Below, piece after piece: positions 15,443-23,936 of a stretch of DNA of 64,000 nt. Each line of letters starts with the position of its first letter. Within the stretch, counting starts at the first letter, position 1. Below the pieces are notes generated by a model. That model saw only the letters and a program-made list of their open reading frames with translations, was not told where the DNA came from and made no database searches. The stretch spans positions 408,904 to 472,903 of the forward strand of contig NZ_QYUK01000016.1 in the NCBI RefSeq assembly GCF_003590945.1, written 5' to 3'. The translations under genes were made by a program, and so were the position numbers. The DNA comes from Oleomonas cavernae (GTDB lineage Bacteria; Pseudomonadota; Alphaproteobacteria; Zavarziniales; Zavarziniaceae).

Positions 15443-17028
15443 CGCCGCTGGAGCCGCCGCTCGACCAGGGTGAAGCCATGCACCACCGCCAGCACGATCG
15501 CGATATAGGCGAGCAGGAGGATGTTCATCATCACCGGGCCGTTGCCATAGTCGGCGACGATCGAGGTGCTGACATGCACCAGTTCGGGCACCGCGATGGC
15601 ACTGGCCATGGCGGTGGCCTTGACCACGTTGACGCAGCTTCCCATCACGGCGGGAAACGCCAGGCGCGCAACCCGCCGCAGGCGTCCGGCCCCGGGCCCG
15701 ACGGTGTCGGCCGCCTCGGCCAGGGCGACCGCATTGGCGGCCCCGGCGTAGAAGGAGAGGACGCCTGCGGCGGCGAGGAAGGCATTCAGCGACAGGCCCT
15801 GCGCCGCCAGCAGACCGCCGATTCCGAAGAACACCAGATAGAGCTGGAGCAGCGGCGGTGTCATGCGCATGAGCGCCAGGGCCAGGTGCACCAGCGGGGT
15901 GACCACGGCCAGGCGCCGGCGGATCAGGCCCGCCCCGGCGATGCCGACCAGCACGCTGCCGATCACCACGGCCAGCGCCAGCCCGATGGTCACCAGCAGC
16001 CCCCAGGCGAACTGCCCGCGATTATAGGCGTCATAGAAGGCGGTCAGGTCGATGCCGAAATCATCGCGCAGGGCCAGCGCAAGGCCGACCAGGCCGCTCA
16101 GTTCCTGGGCCTGGATCAGGTTCAGTTCGCGGCAGTCGGTGGGCCATTTGCCGTCGGCCTGGCGGCGGCAATGCCATTGCCCGTCGTCGTCCCGCGCCGA
16201 CCAGCGGGCGGACGCCTCACCCAGGTAGGCCGACGGCGGCAGTCGCCATTTCGCCTCCAGCGCCAGCAGCCGGCCGTCGCGCAGCCAGCCGGCAACGGCC
16301 TCATCGAACAGGCCGGCCAGCCGGTCGTCGGCGGCGACGGCGACCGCCCAGGGCGCGACGAAATCGGCCGGCAGCAGGCGGTAGCCGGGCCAGGCCCCGC
16401 TGGCCATCTGATGCTGCAGGGCGGCCTCGTCATACAGCCAGCCGGCACAGCGGCCATCGCGCAACGCCAGTTCGGCGTCGCGGGTGTTGCCGAAGGCGCG
16501 GATATCGACCAGCAGCCGGGTCGCCGCCAGGCGGTTCCACAAGGCACCCTGGACGGCACAGAGCGTTTGCCCCCGCGTCTCCATCCAGCCGTGGATCGGG
16601 CTGCCGGCCGGGACCAGCACGCTGGCCCCGCCGCCGTAGTAGCCGGGCTCGATCATGCGGACCAGGCGGCGGCGGTCGACCGTGTCGCCCAGGGTGGCGA
16701 CCAGCACGTCGACATCGCCGGCGGTCAGCTTCTGCAAGCGGTTGGAACTGGTCACCGGCACCAGGTGCAGCGCCACCCCCAGGGTCTCCGCCAGGCCGGC
16801 GGCCACGTCCACGTCGAAGCCGACGGTGGTGCCCGCGGCATCGCGGTACCCGAAGGGTTCGTAGTCGACCTTGACGCCGGCGATCAACTCGCCGCGCTGC
16901 CGGATCTCGTCCAGCCGGTCGGCCCTGGCCGGGCCGCTGGCCATGACACCCAGGACGACGAGAAGCACAAGGGCCGCGATCCGTTGCGTGAGAACCTCGG
17001 GCGAAGACAACGGAAAGGGAACCTCCAA
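15439..17028 (-). CDS. Solute-binding domain fused to amino-acid-type ABC permease
   Basis: This 529-residue protein has a signal or anchor segment (~16-36), a family 3 extracellular solute-binding domain at ~40-270 (EIRQRGELIAGVKVDYEPFG; GFDVDVAAGLAETLGV), and a permease domain at ~340-525 (five helices; EAA loop region GPGAGRLRRVARLAFPAV). The linker contains paired cysteines (QWHCRRQ...TDCREL) that could form a periplasmic disulfide. SBP-permease fusions of this type are known in amino-acid uptake systems, but they need an ATPase, which is absent here. It is first in the operon with the permease/kinase and phosphatase genes. The start is uncertain: TTG at 17028 is the farthest upstream, and TTG at about 17010 is possible with GGAGG upstream. 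Confidence 0.83.
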   Translation of the reverse strand: MEVPFPLSSPEVLTQRIAALVLLVVLGVMASGPARADRLDEIRQRGELIAGVKVDYEPFGYRDAAGTTVGFDVDVAAGLAETLGVALHLVPVTSSNRLQKLTAGDVDVLVATLGDTVDRRRLVRMIEPGYYGGGASVLVPAGSPIHGWMETRGQTLCAVQGALWNRLAATRLLVDIRAFGNTRDAELALRDGRCAGWLYDEAALQHQMASGAWPGYRLLPADFVAPWAVAVAADDRLAGLFDEAVAGWLRDGRLLALEAKWRLPPSAYLGEASARWSARDDDGQWHCRRQADGKWPTDCRELNLIQAQELSGLVGLALALRDDFGIDLTAFYDAYNRGQFAWGLLVTIGLALAVVIGSVLVGIAGAGLIRRRLAVVTPLVHLALALMRMTPPLLQLYLVFFGIGGLLAAQGLSLNAFLAAAGVLSFYAGAANAVALAEAADTVGPGAGRLRRVARLAFPAVMGSCVNVVKATAMASAIAVPELVHVSTSIVADYGNGPVMMNILLLAYIAIVLAVVHGFTLVERRLQRR

Positions 17029-17042
17029 CCTGGGGCCGGCAG

Positions 17043-17079
17043 CCGGAACGCCCGTTCCGGGGATCGGGCAGAACCGATC
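17043..17079. promoter_or_regulatory. Two dyad-symmetric operator-like sites in the divergent promoter region
   Basis: CCGGAACG-CC-CGTTCCGG (17043-17060) is a perfect 8-bp inverted repeat. It is followed by GATCGG-N6-CCGATC (17062-17079). Both lie in the 126-bp gap between the divergent SBP/permease operon and the separate solute-binding protein gene, where a regulator could control both directions. Function is inferred from position and symmetry only. Confidence 0.5.
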
Positions 17080-17154
17080 GGTACGCCTATTTTATGAACA
17101 AATCCGATCCAAAGTGGTAGCAATTTGCGAATGGCCGCAGCGGAAGGGATCGTC

Positions 17155-18036
17155 GTGAACAGCAAAGGGTGGTCGAGGGTCTTGGCCGGGGCGCTGGCGC
17201 TTGTCCTTGCGCTGTCGGCGACGGCGTCGGCGGCGACGCTCGACCGGATCGCGCAGAGCGGGGTGCTGCGGGCCGGCACGCGGGCCGATGCCGTGCCTTT
17301 TGCCTTCCTGAACGACCAGGGCCAACTGGCCGGGTTCTCCGTCGATCTGCTGGAGGAGATCCGCGCCGCGGTCGAGGCCCGGCTGGGCCGCCCGGTGAAG
17401 CTGGAGCTTTCGGTCGTGACCCCGGCGAACCGCCTGCCCCTGGTCGCCGACGGCAAGCTGGACCTGGTGTGCGAGATCGCCACGCCGACCTGGGCGCGGG
17501 AGGCGACCATCGACTTTTCCGTGCCCTTCTTCCGGGACGGCACGCGCATCCTGGCCTTTCGCGACACGCTGCGGACCACGCCCAGCCTGAAGGACATGGT
17601 GGTGGGGGTGGCGGAGGGGACGACGACCGCGACCATCCTGGAGGATGCCCTGCCCGGCATCGTGACCCGGGACTATCCCACCATGGACGATGCCTTCGCG
17701 GCCCTGATCAAGGGCGAGGTGCAAGGCGTTGCCAATATCGGCGTGATCCTGCTCGGCCTGTCGCGCAAGCTCGAGCCCAACCGCAGCGTGGTCCTGCTGC
17801 CCCGCGCGGCCCCGCTGGGCAACGAGGCCATGGCCTGCATCCTGCCGCAGGACGACAGCGCCTGGCGCGACCTGGTCAATCACGCGATCATGGACCTGAC
17901 CCAGGGCCTGGCCGAGTACCGCGGCCGTTACATGGACATCCACCACAAGTGGTTCGGCCGCGACGGTGTGATGGTCTATCCGCTGGACCGCTCGACCCGC
18001 GACTACCTGCTCCAGTCCAACATCTGGGCCCAGTGA
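17155..18036 (+). CDS. Periplasmic amino-acid-type solute-binding protein (SBP_bac_3)
   Basis: The product is about 293 residues from a GTG start with GGAAGGG six bases upstream; ATG at 17131 is an upstream alternative. The N-terminus is a signal peptide (positive NSKGWSR, hydrophobic LAGALALVLALS, cleavage at SATASA). Mature residues LDRIAQSGVLRAGTRADAVP and GQLAGFSVDLLEEI are typical of family 3 solute-binding proteins. The protein resembles glutamate/aspartate-type binding proteins in outline, but the ligand is unknown. It is divergent from the SBP/permease-kinase-phosphatase operon and shares its promoter region, so it may present ligand to that membrane complex. The 74-bp gap to the next gene (GST) leaves co-transcription open. 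Confidence 0.85.
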   Translation: MNSKGWSRVLAGALALVLALSATASAATLDRIAQSGVLRAGTRADAVPFAFLNDQGQLAGFSVDLLEEIRAAVEARLGRPVKLELSVVTPANRLPLVADGKLDLVCEIATPTWAREATIDFSVPFFRDGTRILAFRDTLRTTPSLKDMVVGVAEGTTTATILEDALPGIVTRDYPTMDDAFAALIKGEVQGVANIGVILLGLSRKLEPNRSVVLLPRAAPLGNEAMACILPQDDSAWRDLVNHAIMDLTQGLAEYRGRYMDIHHKWFGRDGVMVYPLDRSTRDYLLQSNIWAQ

Positions 18037-18110
18037 CGCCGATGGGATTGGCCCGGCAGCCCGTTTGCCGCTACCGTCACCTTCCGGTGGTTTAATCGAG
18101 AGGTCCCGCG

Positions 18111-18770
18111 ATGTCGCTCGCGCTCTATGGCCATCCTTTCTCCTCCTACACGCAGAAGGCGCTCATCGCGCTCTACGAGAACGGCACGCCCTTCGAGTTC
18201 CGCTGCATCGGGCCGGAGACGCCGCAGCACGCGGCCGAATGGCTGCGGCGCTGGCCGATCGCCAAGTTCCCGCTGCTGGTGGACGGCGCGCGCAGCATCG
18301 CCGAGACCAGCATCATCATCGAGTACCTGGGGCTTGCCCATCCCGGACCGGTGCGCCTGCTCCCCGAGGATCCGATGGCCGCGCTGGAGGTGCGCTTCCT
18401 CGACCGCTTCTTCGACCTTCATGTGATGGAGGCAATGCAGGTCGCGGTGGACAGCGCGCTGAAGCGGATTCCGGCTACCCGTGAGGAGGGCCTGGCCCTG
18501 GCCGGGCAAAGGCTGGAGCGGGCCTATGCCTGGGCCGAAGGCCAGCTTGCCGGCAGGACCTGGGCCGCCGGCGCGGACTTCACGCTGGCGGACTGCGCGG
18601 CCGCGCCCTCGCTGTTCTATGCCGACTGGACGCACCCGATTGCCGAGGCCTACCCGGTGCTGCGCGCCTACCGTGCGCGGCTGCTCGCCCGCCCGTCCTT
18701 CGCCCGGGCGGTGGAGGAGGCGCGGCCGTTTCGCCCGCTGTTTCCGCTCGGCGCGCCGGACCGGGATTGA
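18111..18770 (+). CDS. Glutathione S-transferase family protein
   Basis: This 219-residue complete GST has an N-terminal thioredoxin-like domain (LALYGHPFSSYTQKALIALYE; the Ser-Ser-Tyr segment after GHPF is in the usual active-site Ser/Tyr region; KFPLLVDGARSIAETSIIIE gives the cis-Pro and the Glu-Thr/Ser glutathione-binding pair) and a C-terminal helical domain (GADFTLADCAAAPSLF). It is cytoplasmic and likely conjugates or reduces with glutathione; substrate unknown. The start ATG 18111 follows a weak GAGG. It is convergent with the AraC-type regulator gene (117-bp gap). The GST fragment at the window start is a different gene. Confidence 0.88.
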   Translation: MSLALYGHPFSSYTQKALIALYENGTPFEFRCIGPETPQHAAEWLRRWPIAKFPLLVDGARSIAETSIIIEYLGLAHPGPVRLLPEDPMAALEVRFLDRFFDLHVMEAMQVAVDSALKRIPATREEGLALAGQRLERAYAWAEGQLAGRTWAAGADFTLADCAAAPSLFYADWTHPIAEAYPVLRAYRARLLARPSFARAVEEARPFRPLFPLGAPDRD

Positions 18771-18887
18771 CGCCCGGCCTCCTGGGGCTCGGTCAAGCCT
18801 CCACGGTTTCCCGGTAGGCGGCGGCTGCAATTCGACCGCTGATCTTCACCGTGATCGCAGCATCCACTTGCCCATCCCAGGCCGAGG

Positions 18888-19925
18888 CTATCCCTCAACC
18901 CTTGTCGGATGAGCCCTGCCGGTTTTTTTGCGTATGGCCGACGGCGTTTCATCGAACCAACGTCGGCACGATCGTGAGAAAGCCGACTGCTCGGGAAATC
19001 CGAGCAGTCCTGAAATCTGGCCGAGCGGAACGTTCGTCTCTCGCAGGTATTGCAGCGCCAACTCCTGGCGCAGCGTTTCCTTGATGGCCTCGAACCCGGT
19101 GCCTTCCGCTTCCAGCCGGCGATGCAAGGTCCGGGGATGGATGGCGAGCATGGCGGCGATGCCCTCCATGCTCGCCTGTGGCGTGCCGAGCACCCGGCGC
19201 AGCGCGAGGCGCACCCGTGGGCTGACGCCGTCGCCCGGCACGCGGAAATGCCGGGCGAGGTAGTCCTCCGTGATCCGTCGCAGCGCAGGATTTGCCCCTC
19301 GCAATTCGGCCCCGAAGGCGGTGACGGGACCGTGCAGGGATGCGCGCTCCTGGCTGGCGATGACCGGGGCGCCGAAGAACCGACGATAACGGCTCAACGG
19401 CGCGATCGGCGTGTGCGGGAGTGTGACGAGCTTCAGATCGTAGGGCGCGCCCAGCAAGGCCTTGGCGAGGAAATGGGCAGTGCCTAGGCACATGTCGATG
19501 TTCTGCCGCTGCGGGGGATGCCCGGGAAGCAGAATGTCGAAGACCATTTCGACCGCCCCTTCGACCAGCGGGCTGTGCGGGTTCATCGTCAGTTTCAGTC
19601 CCTGGCTATGAACAAACATATATTGCGAAGCGATCTGGAAGGCTTCCGCGGCCGTTGCCGCATTCTGAATGACGACGCCGAGCGCGCCGAGGAAACCGAA
19701 ATCCAGGGTCTCGGCAATGCGCAGGCCGAGGTCTCCACACCCGGTTTCCGCACTGCTGGCTTCGAGCAGGAGGTTCACCGCGCGCAGGTCCACCAAGGCA
19801 TCGTCGTCCTCAAACGCCTTGGGCGCGATGTGATATCGCCGCAGGAACGGCGCGGGATCGGCACCAAGGCCGCGCATGACGGCCGCGTATGCCCTTACGC
19901 TGCTGGCGCGCACGAAGAGAGTCAT
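18888..19925 (-). CDS. AraC-family transcriptional regulator (OruR/ArgR-type, Arabinose_bd domain)
   Basis: The product is 345 residues from ATG 19925; a TTG at 19961 would add 12 residues. The N-terminal ~190 residues match the Arabinose_bd ligand-binding domain of OruR-like regulators (FGFLGALGVVIQNAATAAEAF). The C-terminal ~100 residues hold the AraC double helix-turn-helix: GIAAMLAIHPRTLHRRL and LGQISGLLGFPEQSAFSRSC, ending RRWFDETPSAIR. It is divergent from the five-gene operon starting at 20023 with a gap of about 100 bp, so it probably controls that operon, as many OruR-type regulators control adjacent catabolic genes. The inducer is unknown. Confidence 0.88.
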   Translation of the reverse strand: MTLFVRASSVRAYAAVMRGLGADPAPFLRRYHIAPKAFEDDDALVDLRAVNLLLEASSAETGCGDLGLRIAETLDFGFLGALGVVIQNAATAAEAFQIASQYMFVHSQGLKLTMNPHSPLVEGAVEMVFDILLPGHPPQRQNIDMCLGTAHFLAKALLGAPYDLKLVTLPHTPIAPLSRYRRFFGAPVIASQERASLHGPVTAFGAELRGANPALRRITEDYLARHFRVPGDGVSPRVRLALRRVLGTPQASMEGIAAMLAIHPRTLHRRLEAEGTGFEAIKETLRQELALQYLRETNVPLGQISGLLGFPEQSAFSRSCRRWFDETPSAIRKKTGRAHPTRVEG

Positions 19926-20022
19926 GTCATCCAGTGTCAAAAGATTGTCTGCCGGCGTCAATACCGCAGGGGCGCAATCCAGCTATTGCTTCCTTCAGAT
20001 GTGCTCCCGGGAGGAGACGCTG

Positions 20023-20988
20023 TTGAAAAAAATTCTCATTGTTGGTGCCGGCGCGGTCGGCGCGGTCTACGGCTGGCATCTGCATCGCGCGGGACACGAG
20101 GTGCATTTCTTCGTCAAGCCGGCGTACCGCGACACCGTGTCGGCGGGGCTTGTGTTGCACCGCCTCGAGCACCGTGCCACGCGGCGCGAGGATTGGAGCG
20201 CACCGCGCGTGGCCGATCTGGCCACGGTCGCGGCCGAGCGCTGGGACCAGGTGTGGCTGACGCTGTCCTCGGATGCGCTGCGCGGCGAACTCGCCGCACA
20301 ACTGCTCGCCGCTGTCGGTGCGGCAACGGTCGTCTGTCTCCAGCCCGACCTGGAGGATGCCGACTATGTGCGCGCCCGCGTCGAGACGCCGGAACAGGTG
20401 GTCCACGGCCTTATCACCCTCATCAGCTACCAGTCGCCGTTGCCGGGCAGGGATGACCCGCCGGGTATCGCCTACTTCCTGCCGCCGTTCACACCGGCAC
20501 CGTTTTCCGGATCGCCAGCGCGGTTGAGCGGGGTGGTCGACGCCTTGAACGCCGGTGGCATGGCGGCGCGTGCCGTGGCGGACGTGGCGCCCGCGGCGGC
20601 GGCTGCAACCGCGCTCTTGCAGCCCTTGATCGCCTCCCTCGAGCTCAATAACTGGCAGCTATCCACGGTGCCAGGCAGCGCACCGCTGCGCATCGGCCTG
20701 GATGCGGCACGCGAAGCGCTGGCCGTGGCGCGGCAAGTTACCGGCGCCCGGACGGCCAAGTTCCGTCCTCTGTTAGTGCCCTGGCTGTGGCGGTTGTTCC
20801 TGCCTCTCGCCGCGCGCCTGCTACCGCTGCCGCTGGAACCCTACCTGCACTACCACTTCTCCAAGGTCGGCGTGCAGACGCGACTGATGTTGGAGACCTA
20901 TATCCGCCTCGGCCGGCAGCATGGCCTCGAAACCCAGGCATTGCAGAAGCTGCTGCAGGCCCTGCCATCCCAGAGCAACAGAACCTGA
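20023..20988 (+). CDS. Ketopantoate reductase-like (ApbA/PanE) NAD(P)-dependent oxidoreductase
   Basis: This 321-residue protein starts at TTG 20023, chosen because GGGAGGAG lies six bases upstream and the Rossmann motif follows at once. The motif is KKILIVGAGAVGAVYGWHL (G8-x-G10-x-x-G13), with SSDALRG for the middle of the cofactor domain. The C-terminal half is helical and only loosely like PanE, so pantoate synthesis is unlikely; the family also covers reductases and dehydrogenases of other 2-keto acids. It is the first gene of an operon with an esterase, two membrane proteins and a short-chain dehydrogenase, divergent from an AraC regulator. The substrate is unknown; the last third (PLLVPWLWRLFLPLAARLLP) is unusually hydrophobic and might associate with membrane. 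Confidence 0.72.
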   Translation: MKKILIVGAGAVGAVYGWHLHRAGHEVHFFVKPAYRDTVSAGLVLHRLEHRATRREDWSAPRVADLATVAAERWDQVWLTLSSDALRGELAAQLLAAVGAATVVCLQPDLEDADYVRARVETPEQVVHGLITLISYQSPLPGRDDPPGIAYFLPPFTPAPFSGSPARLSGVVDALNAGGMAARAVADVAPAAAAATALLQPLIASLELNNWQLSTVPGSAPLRIGLDAAREALAVARQVTGARTAKFRPLLVPWLWRLFLPLAARLLPLPLEPYLHYHFSKVGVQTRLMLETYIRLGRQHGLETQALQKLLQALPSQSNRT

Positions 20989-20989
20989 C

Positions 20990-21898
20990 ATGTTGAAATC
21001 TTTCCTAGGGCGGGCCGTGCGCGTCGGGGTCAAGCCGATCCTGCGCCCAAACTTCTCGGTTGCCTTCCAGCGTCGCTGGGTCAACGGGCTGACCGCCATG
21101 CTGCCGCCGCCGCGGGGAACAAAAGTCCACCGGCAGCCTATGGGGGCCCTGCCGGCAGAATGCCTGACTTTCGGCGAACCCGCGGCGGACCTCGCGATTC
21201 TTTATCTGCACGGGGGCGGTTACAACATCGGCTCGGCGCGCAGCTACCGCGTCGTCACGGGGCGCATCGCGCGGGCGGCCGGCGTTTGCGTCTATACGCC
21301 GGACTACCGGTTGGCACCCGAGCACCCCCATCCCGCAGCGTTGGAAGACGCCCTTTCCGCTTACCGCTGGCTGCGGCAACAGGGGGTGCGCCATATCGCG
21401 CTGGCGGGCGACTCGGCTGGCGGCGGGCTCGTTCTCGCCACCGCCCTTGCCCTGCGCGATGCCGGCGATCAGAGGCCGGCCGCTCTCGCCTTGATGTCCC
21501 CCTGGACGGACCTCGCCACCCGGGGGGAAACCATGAAAACCCATGTGAAGCGAGATCCGTCACAGTCGCCGGACGGGCTTGCAAGATGGGCACGGGGCTA
21601 TGCCAACGGCCTGCCGCTCGATCATCCGCTGTGCTCTCCGCTCTATGCCGATCTGCGGGGATTGCCGCCGATACTGGTTCATGTCGGCAGCGAGGAAATC
21701 CTTCTGAGCGACTCCCTGCGGCTGCGCGAACGCGCCTTCGCGGCGGGTGTGGAGATCCAGGTACGCGAATTCGAAGGCCTGTGGCACGACTTCCAACTAC
21801 ACACCGGCTTGCTCAGGGAAGCAGACGAGTCCCTGACAGAACTGGGGCAGTTTCTGCGCGAGCGTCTGGACGGTTGTCAGGTGAGGAATCCCGCATGA
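20990..21898 (+). CDS. Alpha/beta-hydrolase, hormone-sensitive-lipase (HSL) type esterase
   Basis: This 302-residue esterase of bacterial family IV has the oxyanion-hole motif LHGGGYNIGS, nucleophile motif GDSAGGG, DYRLAPEHPHPAALED, catalytic Asp region VGSEEILLSDS and His in EGLWHDFQLH. It has no signal peptide, so it is cytoplasmic and acts on short-chain or aliphatic esters; physiological substrate unknown. The ATG at 20990 begins one base after the stop of the preceding gene. The 3' end overlaps the next start as ATGA (21895-21898), indicating tight operon coupling. Confidence 0.9.
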   Translation: MLKSFLGRAVRVGVKPILRPNFSVAFQRRWVNGLTAMLPPPRGTKVHRQPMGALPAECLTFGEPAADLAILYLHGGGYNIGSARSYRVVTGRIARAAGVCVYTPDYRLAPEHPHPAALEDALSAYRWLRQQGVRHIALAGDSAGGGLVLATALALRDAGDQRPAALALMSPWTDLATRGETMKTHVKRDPSQSPDGLARWARGYANGLPLDHPLCSPLYADLRGLPPILVHVGSEEILLSDSLRLRERAFAAGVEIQVREFEGLWHDFQLHTGLLREADESLTELGQFLRERLDGCQVRNPA

Positions 21899-22275
21899 TG
21901 ACCTGGCTGACATTTGTCGCCGCCGCCGCTTTCCTGGGCGTGCTCACGGAGATACAGGCCGGCGCGCTGCGCCTGTGGATCTACACGCCGCGGCGCATGG
22001 TGGTGATCAACGTCCTCGTCACCGTCGGACTGCTGTTCGGCACGACGGCCTGGCTGACCAGCGGGATCTCCCTGCCGATCCAGTTCCTGTGCGGCGCGCT
22101 TCTCGGCATTGCCTACGAGGCGCTGAATTTTGCCGGGCTCAACGGCTGGTACTTTCCTAATAACAAACTCTGGTTCCTGAAGGGCAGGGCGGCCTTGACC
22201 GTCGGCGTTGGGGTAGCCTGGGGCCTGTATCCGGTGCTGACCAATCTGCTGGTCGGCGTTCTGAAACCGTCATGA
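21895..22275 (+). CDS. Small four-helix membrane protein, function unknown
   Basis: This 126-residue protein has about four hydrophobic helices (residues ~3-22, 33-55, 60-80, 100-122), separated by short charged loops such as RLWIYTPRRM and NGWYFPNNKLWFLKGR. I do not recognise the family. It overlaps the esterase stop (ATGA, 21895-21898) and the next gene start (ATGA, 22272-22275), so it is firmly part of the operon. Its position next to a CPBP-type membrane protein suggests the two may act together, perhaps on a lipid or prenyl substrate; that is inference from context only. Confidence 0.75.
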   Translation: MMTWLTFVAAAAFLGVLTEIQAGALRLWIYTPRRMVVINVLVTVGLLFGTTAWLTSGISLPIQFLCGALLGIAYEALNFAGLNGWYFPNNKLWFLKGRAALTVGVGVAWGLYPVLTNLLVGVLKPS

Positions 22276-23120
22276 TCCAGGACCGAAAACAACCCGGGCC
22301 GATCAGCGTCGACCCGCCCAAGCTCAACGACCTGGCCCGCTTGCTGTGGGACGCTTTCGTTGCGCCCTTCCGAGATCCCACGGGGATCCTGCTGGGCAGC
22401 GCCATCGTCGCCCTCATGCTTTGGGGCTATCACGGCAAGCTCGAACTGCTGGGCGCCGTGTGGGACGGATGGACCGGGCCGGGCAGCGACCCGGCGGCGC
22501 GCGCCAGGATCATCCCGGGGATTGCGTGGGATCAGGAGTGGCTCAGCTTCTGGGCGGGTGCCCTGCTTGTCGTCGGCATCCCCGCGATCGTGATCCGCTA
22601 CGTGTTCAAACGCCGGCTGCGCGACTTCGGCCTCGGCCTGCCGCCGCCCGGCCTGCGGCGGCTCGCGCTGTTGTGCGCGATCGGGTTACTCACCGTCTCC
22701 TTCGGCACGTTCTATCTGTACGGTCACGACCCGGCCATGGCCGCGACCTATCCGTTTTTCCGCGATTTCGACGGCATCGGCCAGTTCGTGGTCTACGAAA
22801 TCGGATACCTGCCGTTCTTCCTGGCCATCGAGTTCATCTTCCGCGGCTACCTGCTCTTCGGCATGTATCTGCTGCCGGCACCCAAGGCCGGCGCGGGCAG
22901 GGCGGGGCTGCCTGCCAACCTCGACTGGCGGATCCTGGTCCCAATGCTCGCCTACTCGGCATGGCACCTTGGCAAGCCGCTGCCGGAGCTGTGGGGAACA
23001 CTGGTGTGGGGGCCAGCCACCAGCGCGGTCGCGCTCACGACGCGCTCGATCTGGCCCATCGTCATCGTCCACTGGTTGCTCAACGTGTGGATGGACCTCG
23101 TGATCTGGCAGCAATGGTGA
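22272..23120 (+). CDS. CPBP/CAAX-protease-like integral membrane protein
   Basis: This 282-residue protein has about seven to eight helices. Three spaced motifs match the CPBP (CAAX prenyl protease 2/ABI) family: IEFIFRGYLLFG (family EExxxR, here with the first Glu replaced by Ile), SAWHLGKPLPE (second motif His) and HWLLNVWMD (third motif His/Asn). These residues form the catalytic site in Rce1-type intramembrane proteases; loss of one Glu may mean altered or no activity. The start ATG overlaps the preceding gene by 4 bp, and the next gene starts 6 bp downstream. Confidence 0.75.
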   Translation: MIQDRKQPGPISVDPPKLNDLARLLWDAFVAPFRDPTGILLGSAIVALMLWGYHGKLELLGAVWDGWTGPGSDPAARARIIPGIAWDQEWLSFWAGALLVVGIPAIVIRYVFKRRLRDFGLGLPPPGLRRLALLCAIGLLTVSFGTFYLYGHDPAMAATYPFFRDFDGIGQFVVYEIGYLPFFLAIEFIFRGYLLFGMYLLPAPKAGAGRAGLPANLDWRILVPMLAYSAWHLGKPLPELWGTLVWGPATSAVALTTRSIWPIVIVHWLLNVWMDLVIWQQW

Positions 23121-23126
23121 AGAGCC

Positions 23127-23936
23127 GTGAACATTTCCACTGACAGTCCCCAGAACCGCGGATCCGTCTTGATCACCGGTGCCTCCGCCGGCATTGGCGC
23201 CGAGCTTGCCCGGACCTTCGCCCGCCATGGGCACAGCCTGATCCTGGTCGCCCGGCGCGCCGACAGGCTTGAAGCGCTGGCACAGGAACTGAGGCGGCAA
23301 CACGGTATCGCGGTTGAGGTGATCCCGCAGGACCTGGGCCAGGCCGGGGCGGCCGCGACGCTGCATCGGGAGGTAGCCCGGCGCGGGCTGGCCGTGGACA
23401 TCCTGATCAACAATGCCGGCCTACTTTGCCGTGGCGCCTTCTGGGAAACCGATTTGGCCGAGCAGCAGGCCTTGCTCCAACTCAACATCGCCGTGCTGAC
23501 GGAGCTGACGCACCTGTTTCTGCCAGCCATGATCGAGCAGGGCCGCGGCCGCCTTCTCAACCTCGCGTCCAGTGCAGCGTTCCAGCCGCTGCCCTGGGTC
23601 GCCACCTATGCGGCGAGCAAGGCCTATGTGCTTTCGTTCTCCGAAACGCTGTCCATCGAGCTGAAAGGCCAGGGGATATCGGTCACCGCCCTGTGCCCGG
23701 GCTTCACGGAAACCGACATGATCTCCCAGGACGGGGCCAAGACGTTCAAGGTCCCCGGTGTCAGGAACTTGACGCCGGCAAAGGTCGCCCAGCAGGCCTA
23801 TGCCGCCTGCATGGCCGGCAAGCCGGTGTACATCAACGGGGGCATCACCCGCGCGCTGGTCCTGGCGAGCCAGCACTTGCCGCGCTGGCTGCAGCGCCGT
23901 TCGGCCGAACGGTTCGCCAAAGCCGCCATGCGCTGA
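23127..23936 (+). CDS. Short-chain dehydrogenase/reductase (SDR)
   Basis: This 269-residue classical SDR has the cofactor motif TGASAGIG (residues 17-24), NNAG after strand 4, catalytic Ser in LNLASSAAF and YAASK (Tyr-x3-Lys). ARRADRL after strand 2 favours NADP(H). It resembles the DltE/YqjQ-type cytoplasmic SDRs (LCPGFTETDM in the C-terminal half). The start is GTG 23127, six bases after the preceding stop. It is the last gene of the operon begun at 20023; substrate unknown. Confidence 0.88.
   Translation: MNISTDSPQNRGSVLITGASAGIGAELARTFARHGHSLILVARRADRLEALAQELRRQHGIAVEVIPQDLGQAGAAATLHREVARRGLAVDILINNAGLLCRGAFWETDLAEQQALLQLNIAVLTELTHLFLPAMIEQGRGRLLNLASSAAFQPLPWVATYAASKAYVLSFSETLSIELKGQGISVTALCPGFTETDMISQDGAKTFKVPGVRNLTPAKVAQQAYAACMAGKPVYINGGITRALVLASQHLPRWLQRRSAERFAKAAMR

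Noticed and set aside
12366..15479. One uninterrupted 1037-codon reading frame on the minus strand
   Set aside because: Its first ~395 codons are a low-complexity Arg/Gly-rich shadow of the permease/kinase gene; recognisable protein starts at the GTG at 14291 after a normal GTGA overlap, so it is not a larger fusion.
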